From contig JAVLUZ010000154.1 in assembly GCA_036768485.1 (NCBI GenBank), positions 19,281,134-19,345,133 on the forward strand: a DNA stretch of 64,000 nt, read 5' to 3'. Positions 1-12,210 of the stretch are shown here, piece after piece (the stretch's first letter is position 1; each line of letters begins with the position of its first letter). Under the pieces are notes generated by a model that had not been told where the DNA came from, searched no databases, and saw only the letters and a program-made list of their open reading frames with translations. The DNA comes from Mermis nigrescens (Eukaryota; Nematoda; Enoplea; Mermithida; Mermithidae). A program made the position numbers and the translations under genes.

Positions 1-316
1 GTGGTAAAAAATGACTAGTTGGCGCCATGTGCCGTCAGACCGATAGATAGCCAAAAGCGCGTGAAGTAGCTCATTTTCAAAATTTTTTCCTCGTTAAATC
101 AAATGTCGTACAAGGGACTAGCATAGTTTTGAGAGGAGTCAGCTCAGAAGCCACCCTGGAGTGTCAAACTCTCGAAAATACATAATTGTTTTCGTAAAAA
201 GCATGCATAATAATGAAAATTCCTGACCAGTATTCGGGTGGAGTCTTTCCTTGCCCTTGTCCCGCCCTCTTAATAAAATTCTATTATCATAAACCATCAC
301 AGAAACAAAAGCTTAC

Positions 317-518
317 GCGAATGCATGGTTGAAATCAGGTTATAAAGAGCGTGCGAAATAGATCGACAAGCATGGACAATTGGCAAACGGGTCAGCAGGC
401 AAATACATTTCACAACGAACAAGCGATCCTTGGAAGAGTCGTAAAACGAAGTACGCTTTGACTTGTTACTGCGACCTCGACGGGGCAACGTATTCGAGCC
501 CCCTTTAGAATTAGCATC
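317..518 (-). CDS. DENN-domain protein, internal exon (downstream of the exon at 1079-1296)
   Basis: Read on the minus strand, a polypyrimidine tract ending in TTTGCAG precedes base 518, and a GTAAGC donor lies at 316-311. The 202-nt exon is open in phase 0, encodes about 67 residues and ends one base into a codon. It contains FYDSSKDRLFVVKCICLL and then LPIVHAC. DENN-domain Rab exchange factors of the DENND5 (Rab6-interacting) type carry this kind of YD..D.L.V.KCI.L segment. The previous exon at 1079-1296 ends exactly on a codon, so the two join in frame. In known relatives DENN proteins act as GEFs for Rab GTPases in membrane traffic. The family assignment comes from motif memory; DENND4 or another DENN paralogue is possible. 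The rest of the gene lies beyond the left edge. Confidence 0.7.
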
Positions 519-1078
519 CTGCAAATAGACAAGGCAACTTTTTTCTTTTTGTTCGTTTCCACTTCTTTCTATTTTTCTTTTTCATTTCGTCATACGTAAC
601 TTGATGATTATATTAAATTGTTTGATATGCAGATAAGAGCATATGTACATGATCTCCCTAGAAACGTTTTTACTCCTCCTCAGAAATTTTTCACCCTTCC
701 CTAGAATTCCCAAGCTGCGCCTTTCTCGAGAAACATACAAAAAGTAAATTAGCGTAGCATTTCACAATTTTTCACAAGTTTCCAAAAATTATCTGTAAAT
801 TCGAATCTTTACTCATGTTTTTTTCAGTTTATTCTCTTTTTAATTTTTTTGCGAAATTGTTTCGTTTTTCTGCTCTAGAGCGATAGATTATTGTCAGAAA
901 CGCCGGAAAACGATGTTTTCGACGCGTACCCAAGACTTTTAGGCCCAAAAGGCCACTTTAAAATTTCACCCCCCCCCCGAATTCCCATGCTGTGCATCTC
1001 TGCCCGCAGGGTTCTGAGTGCATGTGTAAAAACTGAACAGATACCAAAGCCAATGTGCATTTAGAGCGTATCACTCAC
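519..1078 (-). other. intron of the DENN-domain gene
   Basis: On the minus strand it starts with GTGAGT (1078-1073) and ends with a T-rich tract and CAG just before base 518. Flanking exons join in phase 0. It is AT-rich and contains a module (about 950-1010) related to 15030-15095, with a C run followed by GAATTCCCATGCTGTGCAT, probably transposon debris. Confidence 0.65.
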
Positions 1079-1296
1079 TAATCGAGGCGGTTTGGTAGCT
1101 AAATATACATTGCGATGACGTAGACGAGGCGTATTCGGTTCGTCTTCCGAACCAGCGTCAGACGGCGCTACAGAGGGTGTAGCGCCAGCCAGCTCTTTGA
1201 TGTGCACACCGTGCAAGTACTGCATGGTCTGACACACAGTGACGTCATCGATTGGCTCGTAAAACGTCAAGACGCTGCCGTCCACTCGCGTTCCAT
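1079..1296 (-). CDS. DENN-domain protein, internal exon
   Basis: Minus-strand exon of 218 nt with an acceptor (AAAAGCAG before 1296) and a strong GTGAGT donor at 1078-1073. Its first two bases finish a split codon, then 72 codons are open. It holds GSVLTFYEPIDDVTVCQTMQ, matching the upstream DENN segment (G.R..G..LTFYE) that I know best from DENND5-type Rab GEFs. A Ser/Pro/Glu-rich linker follows and ends exactly at a codon boundary, in phase with the next exon at 518-317. GC content is clearly higher than in the surroundings. A chance open frame on the plus strand (1202-1423) is its shadow. The upstream exon is not visible; the upstream intron may be the repeat-filled region to the right. 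Confidence 0.72.
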
Positions 1297-4200
1297 CTGC
1301 TTTTATGCACGCAAAATTATGAAAGGTCGGTTCGGCCGGTACATCTTTTTGCGTACAGAAGCGGACGCCTTTTGGAAGGCACAGCTAAGCAACAAACATG
1401 AATGTTTGCGTTCAAATAATTGAGGCCGAGCCACGTTGAAATAAAAAATAACTCTGATTTAAAAGAATTTTTCTTCCGAAACAATTTTTTGTCATCATGA
1501 AACAATTTTTCAAGCTGATTCTGAGAATATACTATTAGATATTTCCCAGCACGTCTATATATCTTGAGTTATTGAGCTGCCATACGCATGTAACACAATA
1601 CGCCTGATTTGCATATGTAACACAGTGAAAAGCTCAATTAAACCTTTATGTCATCTCAATATTCTTGTATCTGAATAATTTTAAACCCTTTCGTAAACAT
1701 TTTTCACGCTAATTACGAATCTACTTTTTGTTTTGCGCTAGCACGTTTGGTTTTTGAAAAAACTCAGAATTTAAAGAACGATTTAAAATCCAAAAGTGCT
1801 TTTTAATGCATCATAAATAGCATAAAAACTTTCAGAACTGGCCGACTGTTGAGTTCTTAATTGTGTTGTGTCAAACCCTTGGAATATACTTTGCTAGGTG
1901 AAACATAAAAAATGCTTGGCAATGATTATAAGTTTTTCTTTCTCTTAGAAGCATTTTTGAGAAATTTAGAAAAATTCGAAATTTCTAAAAGTATTCAATT
2001 TGTACAAAGAGTTCAAACATAAATTTAAAAAAAAACTAGACGTGCAAAAGCAAAACACAAAATAGATTTTAAATCAGCGTAAAAACAGTTTAAGGTAGTC
2101 TCCAGCCTTAATACTGTAATATATATGCAAATTAGGTGTAATATTTTACACGGGAAAATATCGTGTTAAAATATTCGGACAGTTTTGAATTCAAAAATTA
2201 TCATTTTGGCTGTTAGTTCGCCTAGCTTTTTTGAAAAAAATCATAACTTGCGTATATTTTAATATGCAAATATCTCTAAAACTTGACGCGAGAAAAGAAA
2301 AATTAGCTTCAGTTCATTTTAAAATTTGTCAGAAGGAAACACAAAGTTAAAATTTGTTGTTCAGGGAACCAGAACTCTGCCTCACTTAAGCAGGTTCGAC
2401 TATTTGATAGAATGATTATTAATTCGTGTTCCGCATTATTGCTTGATTGTTTTATTTTGTATTATAAAATCTTAATCGGTCTATCCTGGAGAAAGTGAAT
2501 AGGTAGAATCGACCCCAAAAGGATTAATTTGTAAATTTTGTATAGCAATTCAAAGACAAGTTCTGTTTTTGAATGAAAACCGAAGAAACACTTTAAACAA
2601 AAAACTCTACAAACACTGCGAGCGAGGAAATCGAAAATGTCATGAAGGTGCAATTTACTAGCGGGCGCAGGCTCGAACCACTGCAATCTTGTTCGTATGA
2701 CTCTTATAAAACTTAATTCTATCTTCTCTTTTACCAAACTTCGTAAGTGTATATAAACTCGCACTGTGCAATGCATTGGATATTATTTTTTCTGACTGGA
2801 ATATTGGTTGACGTACCAATAGTTCGACATGGCTAGAATGATTCATTTCAAAAGCATAGAATGCTACAAAGTACGAAGCATACGCATGAGAGGGCGTTTG
2901 GGGATCAACCCGTCCAATCAAAATTGGTCGCGTCCCCAAAATTCCAAAAAAAATGAATTTTCTACCTATTCACGACTTCTGAGCAAAAACTTGCCTTATA
3001 GACCATTTTAAAGTATTTTTTGCTGTTTTGGCCAAAAAAGGCCATTTAAGCCCAACCCAAAATTGACCGATACGTCTCAGCCAAAATTTATCAGACGTTA
3101 CCATACATGTAAAGCAAGGGAACTCTGAGGGGAAGAGGTCAGGCCAAAAATCTTTTAAAAAGTGCTATTTTGGGCTAAAAAACGATGAGTACACGTCAAA
3201 AATACTGTTTTTTGACGTTTCGGACAATGCTCGTTTTTTTCTAGAACATAAAAACGTAAAAATAAATTTCGATAAAATTTGAAAAAATTGAGTAAATTGA
3301 ACAAAATATGATCAAAAAATTTGTTAATGGCGCAAAGCAACGAAAATTTGAGATTTTTGAGACAAAAATTGGCTAAGAACACTTAAAAAGGCAAACTTTT
3401 TACAACTTTTGCCATCTTTTATAAAAAATCGATAATTCTAGGGGGTCGCACCCATTTTGCGTGGGGTCAGTTGCTATTCTGGGGTGGGGGGTCAAAACTC
3501 ATCCAACTCCCACTCAAGAACATGTCTGGACGTTACTATCACAAAAAGCAAACCGTATAGATTGACGAATTTGATTCATGTCCTTTTGAGCTATATTACA
3601 GTCTTTTGAAAAAAGTTGGAAAAATTTTCACAGAAAAATTTTGAAAAAACAAAATTCGATGATTCAACTTTATTCACTCTAGTTAGTCCAATTTCTCACC
3701 GGTAAAATTTCTTGACTGAACGACGAATCCATGCGGGTAGATGGGTAGTATGCCAGAATCTTAGCAACATATGACCTCTCCAAAGGAGGCTTTGAGGTGT
3801 AGTCAGATATCTTGCCTAGCGAAAAACGATATATCATTCTACAAACCGAAATATATTATAAATCGAACATTGAGTATTTTAATTTGATTGATAATTTACT
3901 TTTAATCCAAGTAAGGTCGAAGACCATTTGTATGAGAGCAGGACTTCCAGGTGATAGGGATAACAAGAATGATTCCTTTCTGGCTTAATTAGGTATTTGT
4001 TTTTTCCAAATATCAACGTGCCATCGTAGGTCGGTTAGTTGGCTGATTAATCAAGTCATTATTAACAAATTCTCATTTATGTCAACTAAATAATTTTCAT
4101 TAAATCTACATACAATTTACCACTTTTGTAATGTTTTACAACGAACATAATACATACTTTGAGCACGTTTTCCCGAACCCCTTTTTTGTGGGGCTGATGC

Positions 4201-6116
4201 TAAAAATTTTTCGGCGATTTCGTACGAAGATTTTTAGACGGATTTTTCAGTTCTATGAAAAAACATCGTTTGCTGGCAATTTTACAAAGAAATTCTGAAA
4301 AATTTTGACGCACTTCGAGTGAACTGAACTAAAATATTTTATTGCAAGTACGCACGACAATTGCAAGAAATACGAAAAGATAGAACATTGAACACGTATT
4401 GTCGATAAAACGGACAAAGTAATGCAAAAGGAGATAAGCGAGTCACGATAATGACGATATTTCACCCTTGCATATTTATATTTTACATTTACATATTTCC
4501 CAATCAGCTCTTTCTGAGCACAGTCAAACAAACATACTTGTTCTTCAGTAGTAAGCTGCCTTTGTCGTACTATTCGTATCTCAAGCATACATTTAACAGG
4601 GAGATGGAGGATCCCCCATCCAAAATCGGACGTCCCCTACCCCCTTGAAGGCAGAAAACATGACTCCCTCCAAACCGATTTTTGAAAAAAATTTAATTTT
4701 TCGTCGTTTTTAGGCGTTTTTTGGCCGTTTTTGGCAAAAATTTAAGGTCATTTACCAACCCTTAATTTCGAACCATAACATGTATGATCTCAAGCGTCTA
4801 ATGCGCATCCCTAACTCACGTAATCTAATCAGCTTATCCAAATCCACTGAGCAAGGAGCTTTTGGAGAGCTTAGCTACAGCATTTTGCATTCCAAATATA
4901 ATTTTTCATACATTAAAATATGTTAAATAAGTCATTTGCAGACAGCGCAAGATTTACCTATTTAAAGTCTTGAATACTTCAATGCTACTCTTGCTTGCAA
5001 AATATTCTGATTCGAGGCCGCAGTTGGGGTCGAAACCACAAATAGCAAAAAAATCGATAAGATTCCTTTCCATCTGACGACCGCTACATTTTATGAACAG
5101 AATAGGTAAATCTGAAGGAATGACGAGACGGTGACATAATTAATTTTTTTGCACCGGCATAACATATGCTTAATTTCAAGCTATAAATATAGAATGCATC
5201 CATAGAATAGAAATGCTTATGACATCAGCAATAACAATAGCAGCAGTAGGTTGGCTCGTATATAAGATTTCATTTGGGGGGAGCGAAAATTTTGAGATTA
5301 AATATCTCAATAAACATAAGGAGAAGGGCAAAAAATGAAGGTTAAGAAAAATTTACAAAACAATTCTCACTTTATTCTATACTTGATTAAATCTAAAACG
5401 TTTTAATTATCTATACATTGAATTAACATCATTCAATCGACAATTTTGTCTTTACATTTACCTAATCCTCGTGCTTTGTAAGGATAACCAATATAGAAAA
5501 TGAGTAATCCGACGCGAAGCACCGAAAATTTTTTATATGTTCAACATGACTAACGCATATTCAAACGATTCTGAGCAAGATAGAAGACCAAAACTATAGA
5601 TTAGCAATGAATCTGGCACGAAGTGGCAGAAAATTTTGTGTTTTCAAGCTCAAAAGTCCCTAAAAATCTGTTTTGACGGTGTTTTAGACCAACTTCGTTT
5701 TTTCCCTTTGAGGGACTCTTCTGAGATTCAAAAATTGTTTTTACATCTCCAGGGAGACGACCCCCGCCCCCTTAAATACGAGCCAGGTAACATGTCCGAT
5801 CATTTAAAACACATGCTAATATGACATGTTGGAAAATTTTGAAAAATGTTATCTTTGAACGGCTGTAACTTTCCAACTAATTCTGGTTGAATCAAAATAC
5901 TTATTTTTCGGGATTGGAACGTTCGACTCAATCAAAAAACAGATTTTATTTAGAAGTTTTAAAGTAGACAATATTCAACAAATTTATTTTTTCCTCTGGT
6001 CCCTCTTGGTAAAATTCAAATTTCAAATAGCTATAATTTTCAAAGTATCTACTATTTCCCAACGACCATTTTTTCCGGAACTCAGCACATTATATTAATA
6101 TCAGAAAGTATGTATA
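1297..6116. other. non-coding, probable intron and repeat debris
   Basis: No open frame here looks like protein. Around 3150-3320 lies a diverged module (AGTGC.TTTT..., ..GACG.T...GACAATGCTC..., TCTAGA.CATAAAA) that also occurs near 14020-14170 and 19660-19800, and reversed near 10180-10250, so an old dispersed repeat is present. Degenerate versions of the GGCGC-GAA-GCGCC motif occur near 5508-5530 and 5611-5630. If the DENN gene continues rightward, this is intron. Confidence 0.4.
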
Positions 6117-6206
6117 TAAGTGTTTCTTTTTTTCATTTTTCATTTTTTCACTGTCACTGTTTCACTTCCACTTTTCACTTTCACTTATTTCACTTTCACT
6201 TTTCAA
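6117..6206. repeat. TTTCAC/CACTTT-rich simple repeat
   Basis: Irregular repetition of TTTCATTTTTCA and CACTTTTCACTTTCACTT-like words over about 85 bases. It lies just upstream of repeat A copy 1. Confidence 0.7.
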
Positions 6207-6307
6207 AAAGTCCTTTTTTTAAAGATTTTTAGTAATTTGTTTGCTTAAAAGTGTCAAATTTTTGGCGATTAGCGCCGTATACTCATGGGCTGACTATATT
6301 TCTTTAA

Positions 6308-7049
6308 CTAGCAAAGAAAAATGCTCCGATGGGACAAAAAAGATGAATATACTTGGAATTGTGGATTATTATGGATGTAAAAGGAGGGGACTAGGAAAAA
6401 TCTACCTAAAGTCGGAAAATCTGCTAAAAATCACACTTTCTCTAAGCAACGCAAAAAATCGATGTATATTCTGCGGCCAACAGATTAAAATAAATATTCA
6501 ACCATAACAATGATTGAAACAGCAGCACGTTAGCTATGCAGTAGCTGTGGGAAATGATATTAAGTAAACTAAGTCTTCCAAGCCAATTGAATGAAATAGC
6601 AAACATCGAAGACAATTGAAGACATGGTTGGTTTAAAACAGTAGGAAACGCGTAAGTTGACTTGAAACAGACTAAATGTAGATACACTAGCATGCCCGAA
6701 ACGATTACGTGCACTAATCAATCGGCTCCTGCTTTGCTTGCTATAATGCTCATAACAAAATAAAACAACTTTAAATACAATACCTCTTAGTTTTCTATCA
6801 ATCAGGCGCCAGCAATTTAAAAAAGTAACCTTGATAGATGAAACTTCGAACATTATTTAAAAAAGACACTTTTTTAGAGGCCGCAGAATATACATCGATT
6901 TTTTGCGTTGCTTAGAGAAAGTGTGATTTTTAGCAGATTTTCCGACTTTAGGTAGATTTTTCCTAGTCCCCTCCTTTTACATCCATAATAATCCACAATT
7001 CCAAGTATATTCATCTTTTTTGTTCCATCGGAGCATTTTTCTTTGCTAG
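6308..7049. repeat. 171-bp inverted repeat pair inside repeat A copy 1
   Basis: 6308-6478 (starting CTAGCAAAG) and 6879-7049 (ending CTTTGCTAG) are near-perfect reverse complements separated by about 400 bases. The pair is kept in copies 2 (23139-23307 / 23727-23898) and 3 (60947-61117 / 61540-61712). Open frames here (6241-6507, 6442-6714) are by-products. Confidence 0.9.
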
Positions 7050-7359
7050 TACACTACTTTTAATTAGCGTGATTTCAGTACATCAGTCAGTAAACACAAT
7101 CAGTAACATGCCACAATAATGACAACAGTCCAAGAACGCGGAAAACAATATTGTTCTTAACATCAGCATTATCCTTTTTAAACAAGACAACCTTATTGAC
7201 ACCATCCATTTTCAAATTAAAACTCCATTAAGTTATTTCTTCTTAATGTGCAGTTCACTTATAATCAAGCACAAATATTTAACCAACGAATTCACATTGC
7301 AAATCCTCACTCAATCAATACTCAAGCACAATGTGTTGTGACTTTTGAAATTGAAAACA

Positions 7360-7443
7360 CCCAATTTTCAATTTTCAAATTGAAAATTGGATCAATTTTC
7401 AAATTGAAAATTGGGTCAATTTTCAAATTGAAAATTGGGTGTT
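7360..7443. repeat. 24-bp minisatellite with palindromic units
   Basis: Units built of CAATTTTCAAATTG + AAAATTGG(G/A)T repeat about three times. The equivalent site has about two units in copy 2 (24215-24270) and three in copy 3 (62025-62105), so the number varies between copies. Confidence 0.85.
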
Positions 7444-7952
7444 TGAATTTGCAATAAAGAAAATAATCAAAAGATAGTCACTTGGTTTATTTAAGCCGAG
7501 TAATAAAATAACGACCGTCCACCAATTCCAAACTAAACGCGACTAATCTGATCACTATGAAAAAGTTTTGAAAAATGAGCTTGCTAAGCGAGAGTTGTAA
7601 ACCAAGAGAAACTTAAAGTTAAAACCTACCATTAAATTATTAAGAGAATTATAAAAGATTTTAAACTTTAAGAAAATGGAAAAGGCGGGATGTTGGTAAA
7701 TTAGAAGGCAAAAGTTTTTCGGCAAAAATTCAAAAACTTCACGCAAATATCAAATGTAAGGAACACTAACGCTTTGATTTGGTAGTAAAATAAATTTGTA
7801 GTATAGACTGCATATTAACAACAAATGAATAGTGCAAACTTTACACTACTAGGTGTAGAGAATACTAACAGTTTACGGCTTATTAATGTACATGATTACA
7901 ATAAAGCTGCATATCTTTGTCGACTTCTGTGCACAGTAGTGTGATTGATGGT

Positions 7953-8960
7953 TCATTTTAAACCACTTTTGCAGGCAATTTACATCAATTAAACGATAGC
8001 TCTCCATGTGCAAGATTTTGTGAAACATATTATAAACACGGCTAAGAAGGATTTAACTTTAATGCAACCCATTTAAGACAAAATTACATCTCTTCAATGA
8101 TCTAAGGACACTTGAACATAATTTTTAAATCACTTTAGATTACTTTTGAGGGTAAACAAACTCACTTAATTGATGTCTCACATATGAATTCTTGAAAATT
8201 TCTTGACTTCAGTTACAAAGTCTCTGCAAGTCTATCGAATTAAGGTTAACACGTAATGTAAACTTTACACAAACACATAGCGTAAAGAATATTTTAGTCG
8301 GATTCGTAATTTTGATATTGCTCCGATATTACTTTCAACATTTATGGAAAAATGAGTCCCCATAATGTTTTAAAGACAATAAACATTAGGTTTAAACCAC
8401 TTTGCAATACTGCTGAGTGTAAGCAAGCGCGCCCAACTGACGTATATATTTCATTCTCTGTAAATTTTTATATCTCAGGAAAAAATTTCGGTTTTTGCAA
8501 TGCTCTAGAACAAAGGCTAACATGCAGTGTAAAAAATTACTCGGATATTATGATCAACATTCATGAAAAAATTATGTCTCTACAATGGTCTGAGGACATA
8601 TATACAATGAGTGTAAACTACTTTACATCACTGTTGGATGTAAACAAACGCGCCTACGTGACGTCTCACATTTGATCCTTTGAAAACATCTAGACTCCAG
8701 GAAAAAATAGGTTTCTGGAATGCTCAAAAACGAAGATAAATACATATGTAGTGTAAACTTCATGTAAACACATAGTGTAAAGAAGATTTTAGTCAGATTC
8801 GTAATTTTGATATTGTTCTGATATTACGATTAATATTTATGAAAAAATTAAGTCTACATAATGTTCTATGGGCAAACTAACAATTGGTGTAAACTACTTT
8901 ACAACACCGTAGAGTGTAAACATATGCGCCAGACTGGCATATCAAATTTGGTTCCTGGTC
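7953..8960. repeat. diverged internal tandem repeats of repeat A
   Basis: A phrase of the form ACCACTTT.CA ... GTGTAAACAAGCGCGCC ... GACGT ... TCA returns at about 7953, 8129, 8391, 8609 and 8887 (spacings about 176-278). Each unit also has TGTAAACTTTACA-like words and an ATATTTATGAAAAAAT segment. Short open frames (8352-8675) come from this repetition. Confidence 0.65.
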
Positions 8961-10155
8961 CATTTCTAGACTTGATAAACGTGTCCCTGACTCGTAACCG
9001 GAGAAGCAGGCAGAAAAAACAAGACAGAAACGCATTTTAAACTCAAAATTTTTGACTTTACACTCGCTAAATATTAATGTATAGACAATTTGCTTTGACA
9101 TGCACCCGATATAAAGCACTTTATTTTCATTCTATTAGACTTATCCCGACTTCTGGACGGAGAAAGTGGCGAACAAAAAAACGCAACAAAAACGTATTTT
9201 CCATCATTTAGAACACTGTAAACTTTAAAATTCCGTACCGAACTCCCCATTGAGTTTAAAGAAATTCGGTTTGGTACAATTTGTAGCTTTTAAATCGTAG
9301 TACATTCCTGTGTGCCAAAATTCTGTTGCAAAAATTATTTGGTATGATTTATCAATCAAACTTCGGAAAAAACGTGTTTTTTCGCCCATTTTTTACCTCT
9401 GATTTCGAACTTTACACCCCCATAAATAACTCAATATTGCGTTTTTTTAAATGCGGTTTGCTGCGATGTTTAGCCCCTGGGAGGCACTTTATTAATGCTG
9501 TCTTCGATTTACACTGACTCATAAGCGGAAAAATTTGGCAGAGAAATCTTAGTTTAAATCCGTTTTTTTACACCATCCACTAGAGTGTAAACTTTAAACC
9601 CCAGGATCTAACTCACCATAGAGCATAGAAGACTTTGCTTATATGCAGAATGTAGCCCTTGATCCGCTCTACATTTATGTCAGAAAACATTTTAAAAAAC
9701 TCACAACCGGAGTTAGTATCGGACATAGGCAGGTTGAAAACTCGACCAAAAAGTGCTTTTTCACCCCCAGATTTTCGCACTCTTTACACTGCCATTCGAT
9801 AACTAATGCGAATTTCAAAAAACAAAAAAAGTGTCATCTGTAGAATTCATCCCTCTATTATCCTATCCTGTTCAATCCTTCGAGTCATCAATACTCCAGT
9901 TGTCCACATGCCGCAGTAAAAAGGTCCCAAAATTTGTCCTATGTTAAAACGTTACACAAAAACTTTACACCTTCTTTACACACTCAATTTTGAGTTTCAA
10001 GAAAAACAAAAAAACACAGGCAGCGAATTTTTTTATTATCTTTCTTTTAAAAAAAACCGCACCTTCCAGAAGTGTCCCGTTATAGCTGTAGGGGGTGCAC
10101 AGGTGTTGGGGGTACCCAAGTATATTATAGGTACGCGCTAACGCGCTACCTAAGA

Positions 10156-10303
10156 TTATCGACTGCTTTCGCATTTTTCCGAAGTTGTTTTTGTTTTTAT
10201 GCTCTAGAAAGATTGAGCATCGTAATAAACGTCGAAAACAATTTTTTAACACATATCTAGGTCCGTATCCAGGATTTTGTTTCAGGGGGAAGGGGAGAAG
10301 GAC
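10156..10303. other. spacer with transposon debris
   Basis: Contains CATCGTAATAAACGTCGAAAAC next to TATGCTCTAGAAAGATTGAGC, a reversed version of the module near 14070-14110. It ends with AGAAGGAC, the target-site copy of the following hAT-type element. Confidence 0.5.
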
Positions 10304-11006
10304 TAGTGATCGACCGGAGCGGCCAAAATGGCCGGAGATCTGGCCGGAGCCGGATTGGACCATGTTGCTCCGGCCGGAGCCGGAGGCTGGACAAATATTA
10401 TTTTACCCGTGTGGATAGATAGGACATCTTTATGACCAAGACCTATACCATAGTACACATGCATCTCAACTGCATACCAGCTAGTTACATCAAAAATGGC
10501 ACGATTATATGAGCGTGTATGAGAAATAAAATGTGAAAAACATTCATTGATCGTACCCATCTATTTCTAGATAATTTATACAGCAATTTGAGACGCTGTC
10601 GTCCAGTGGCGGATCTAGGATTTTCCTAAGGAGGCGGTATCCCAACTTTTCCAAAAACAGTCAAAAATAGGTAAAAAAAATTTGCCCTTAACGCGCAAAA
10701 TAGCGTTTTTTCCGGTGTTTCACATGGTTTACTTTTACATAAAATTACTTTTGATAAAAAATTTGTTCTAAAAATTTTAATATTTTCCCGTGACTGTAAA
10801 AAAATCTGGCGCGAAGCGTCGGAAAATCTGTGAAATTAAGGCGGATAGCCGTCTAGAAGTACGATTTACTGCTTGATTTCCTGTATTTATAGCATTCGAT
10901 GCGAAACATCGAAATTTATAATTGAAAATAGAAGAAAACTATGCGAAAATAGCTGTTTCTACTGTCAAAATTGTTTTGAAACCTACATGAACAGAGAATG
11001 GATTCC

Positions 11007-12210
11007 AGGCAGTGTTTTTGTACAAGGTCCGTTTTTACATGTACAGGGTGGTTAACAACCTTTTGCTAGGGGTAAGTTCTATAACTATAGAACTTGGGAT
11101 CAAACCAAATATACTATTGCATAGAGAATCTAAAACGGGATTTATTGATACCAAATTAAAAATCAGTTAGCCTAAGACCAGCAAGAGAAATAGTTTTTAA
11201 GCGATCGGGGTGTGAACACAATTAATAAATGTCGATTTTCGATACTTATCAAAATATTTTTCACGTTTCTGTACAAGGTTTTATATCAATATCAAACAGG
11301 TCCTATTTTGGGCCTGAAAAATATTTGGTCGTTGGTCAGACTGTTTTTGTTCACGACAAGGCGCCTTGCAGGCGAATTAATGCGACCCAACATTTCTTGA
11401 AACAATCAAACGTCGAATTCTGGGGTAACGATATTTAGCCAGGAAATCCACTCAACTTTAATGCCGCCAAAACCATTGGGTCATTCATAAAGATGAAGTC
11501 GTGTCCCAAATACTTGCTAAAATCTGACTGGTCAATAATCATATGTAATTTCGCACAGAAAAGTGGAAAATGTTTGGAAGTCTTGAAAATCGACGTAGTC
11601 TGTTTATTGGTTTGTGTTTATACCAGATCATTCTAACAGCTGTTTCTTGCGCAAGTGATAGGCACACTGATTATTAATCTGGCATCAATAAATTCCGTTT
11701 CAAATTCTCTATCTAATGGTATATTTCGTTTGATCCCAAGCCCATATTTATAGCGCTGACCCCCTAGCAATAGGTTGCTAACCACCCGGTACAAAGATAA
11801 TCCCTAAAAGTCTTTGTACATCTTGCACACACAAATTTTCGCGTACTATGATATAGTACGGTAGCGACTTTAGTGAGGTAAAAGCAGAGTTCGACCTTTA
11901 GTAGTGTATTTTGGCTATTTCCTGGTTTTATGAGGGCAAAAATCATTAAGAATGATCTTGAAACGGCGCGAAGCGCCGAAAAATTCGACGTTTTGCCTTT
12001 CAAAATGCGATTTCTGCTATTATAAAGATGTATAAGACACACAATTACTCATTTCAGCGCGTAGCGCCGAAAAATTTGCGAATTTCAGACCTTTTTGGCA
12101 GTTTTTGTCTTCCCAAAAATTTTTGTACATGTACAAAGACGGTCCCAAAAAGTCTTTGTACATCGGGAAAAATCTTTGCCGAATACGAAAAACCGTGCTT
12201 CCAGGTCGCC
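11007..12210 (-). repeat. repeat R, minus-oriented copy (split by the foldback element)
   Basis: The halves 11007-11045 and 11789-12210 are reverse complements of 13040-13440 and 13436-13820. Typical words are TCTTTGTACATGTACAAAG, TTAGCTAAAA.ACACTAC and two GGCGC hairpins per unit. Confidence 0.8.
11046..11788. mobile_element. foldback element with about 150-bp terminal inverted repeats
   Basis: Starts GGGTGGTTAACAACC and ends GGTTGCTAACCACCC; the reverse complement of the right end follows the left end for about 150 bases with scattered mismatches. GTACA flanks both sides (11041-11045 and 11789-11793, one extra G on the right). The uninterrupted counterpart of repeat R at 13741-13815 has one GTACA and no insert, so the insertion is supported by an empty site. 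No coding capacity is seen. Confidence 0.85.

Larger units (their letters stand above)
6308..10155 (-). mobile_element. repeat A copy 1, Helitron-like interspersed element
   Basis: Nearly the same roughly 3.85-kb sequence occurs at 23139-26977 and from 60947 to the window end, with unrelated flanks, so the element limits are visible. On the minus strand it would start with TC (next to a flanking A) and end with CTAG followed by T, the insertion rule of Helitrons. Near the plus-strand right end is a hairpin (TAGGTA, bulged C, GCGC, loop TAAC). The left end holds a 171-bp inverted pair. No Rep/helicase or transposase frame is visible, so it is non-autonomous. The 3' hairpin expected of a Helitron is weak, so the class is inference; that it is a mobile repeat is seen directly. 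Confidence 0.75.

Noticed and set aside
6241..6853. Opposing 88-94-codon frames at the start of repeat A
   Set aside because: They lie in the 171-bp inverted repeat and spacer and are not kept intact as proteins in the other copies.
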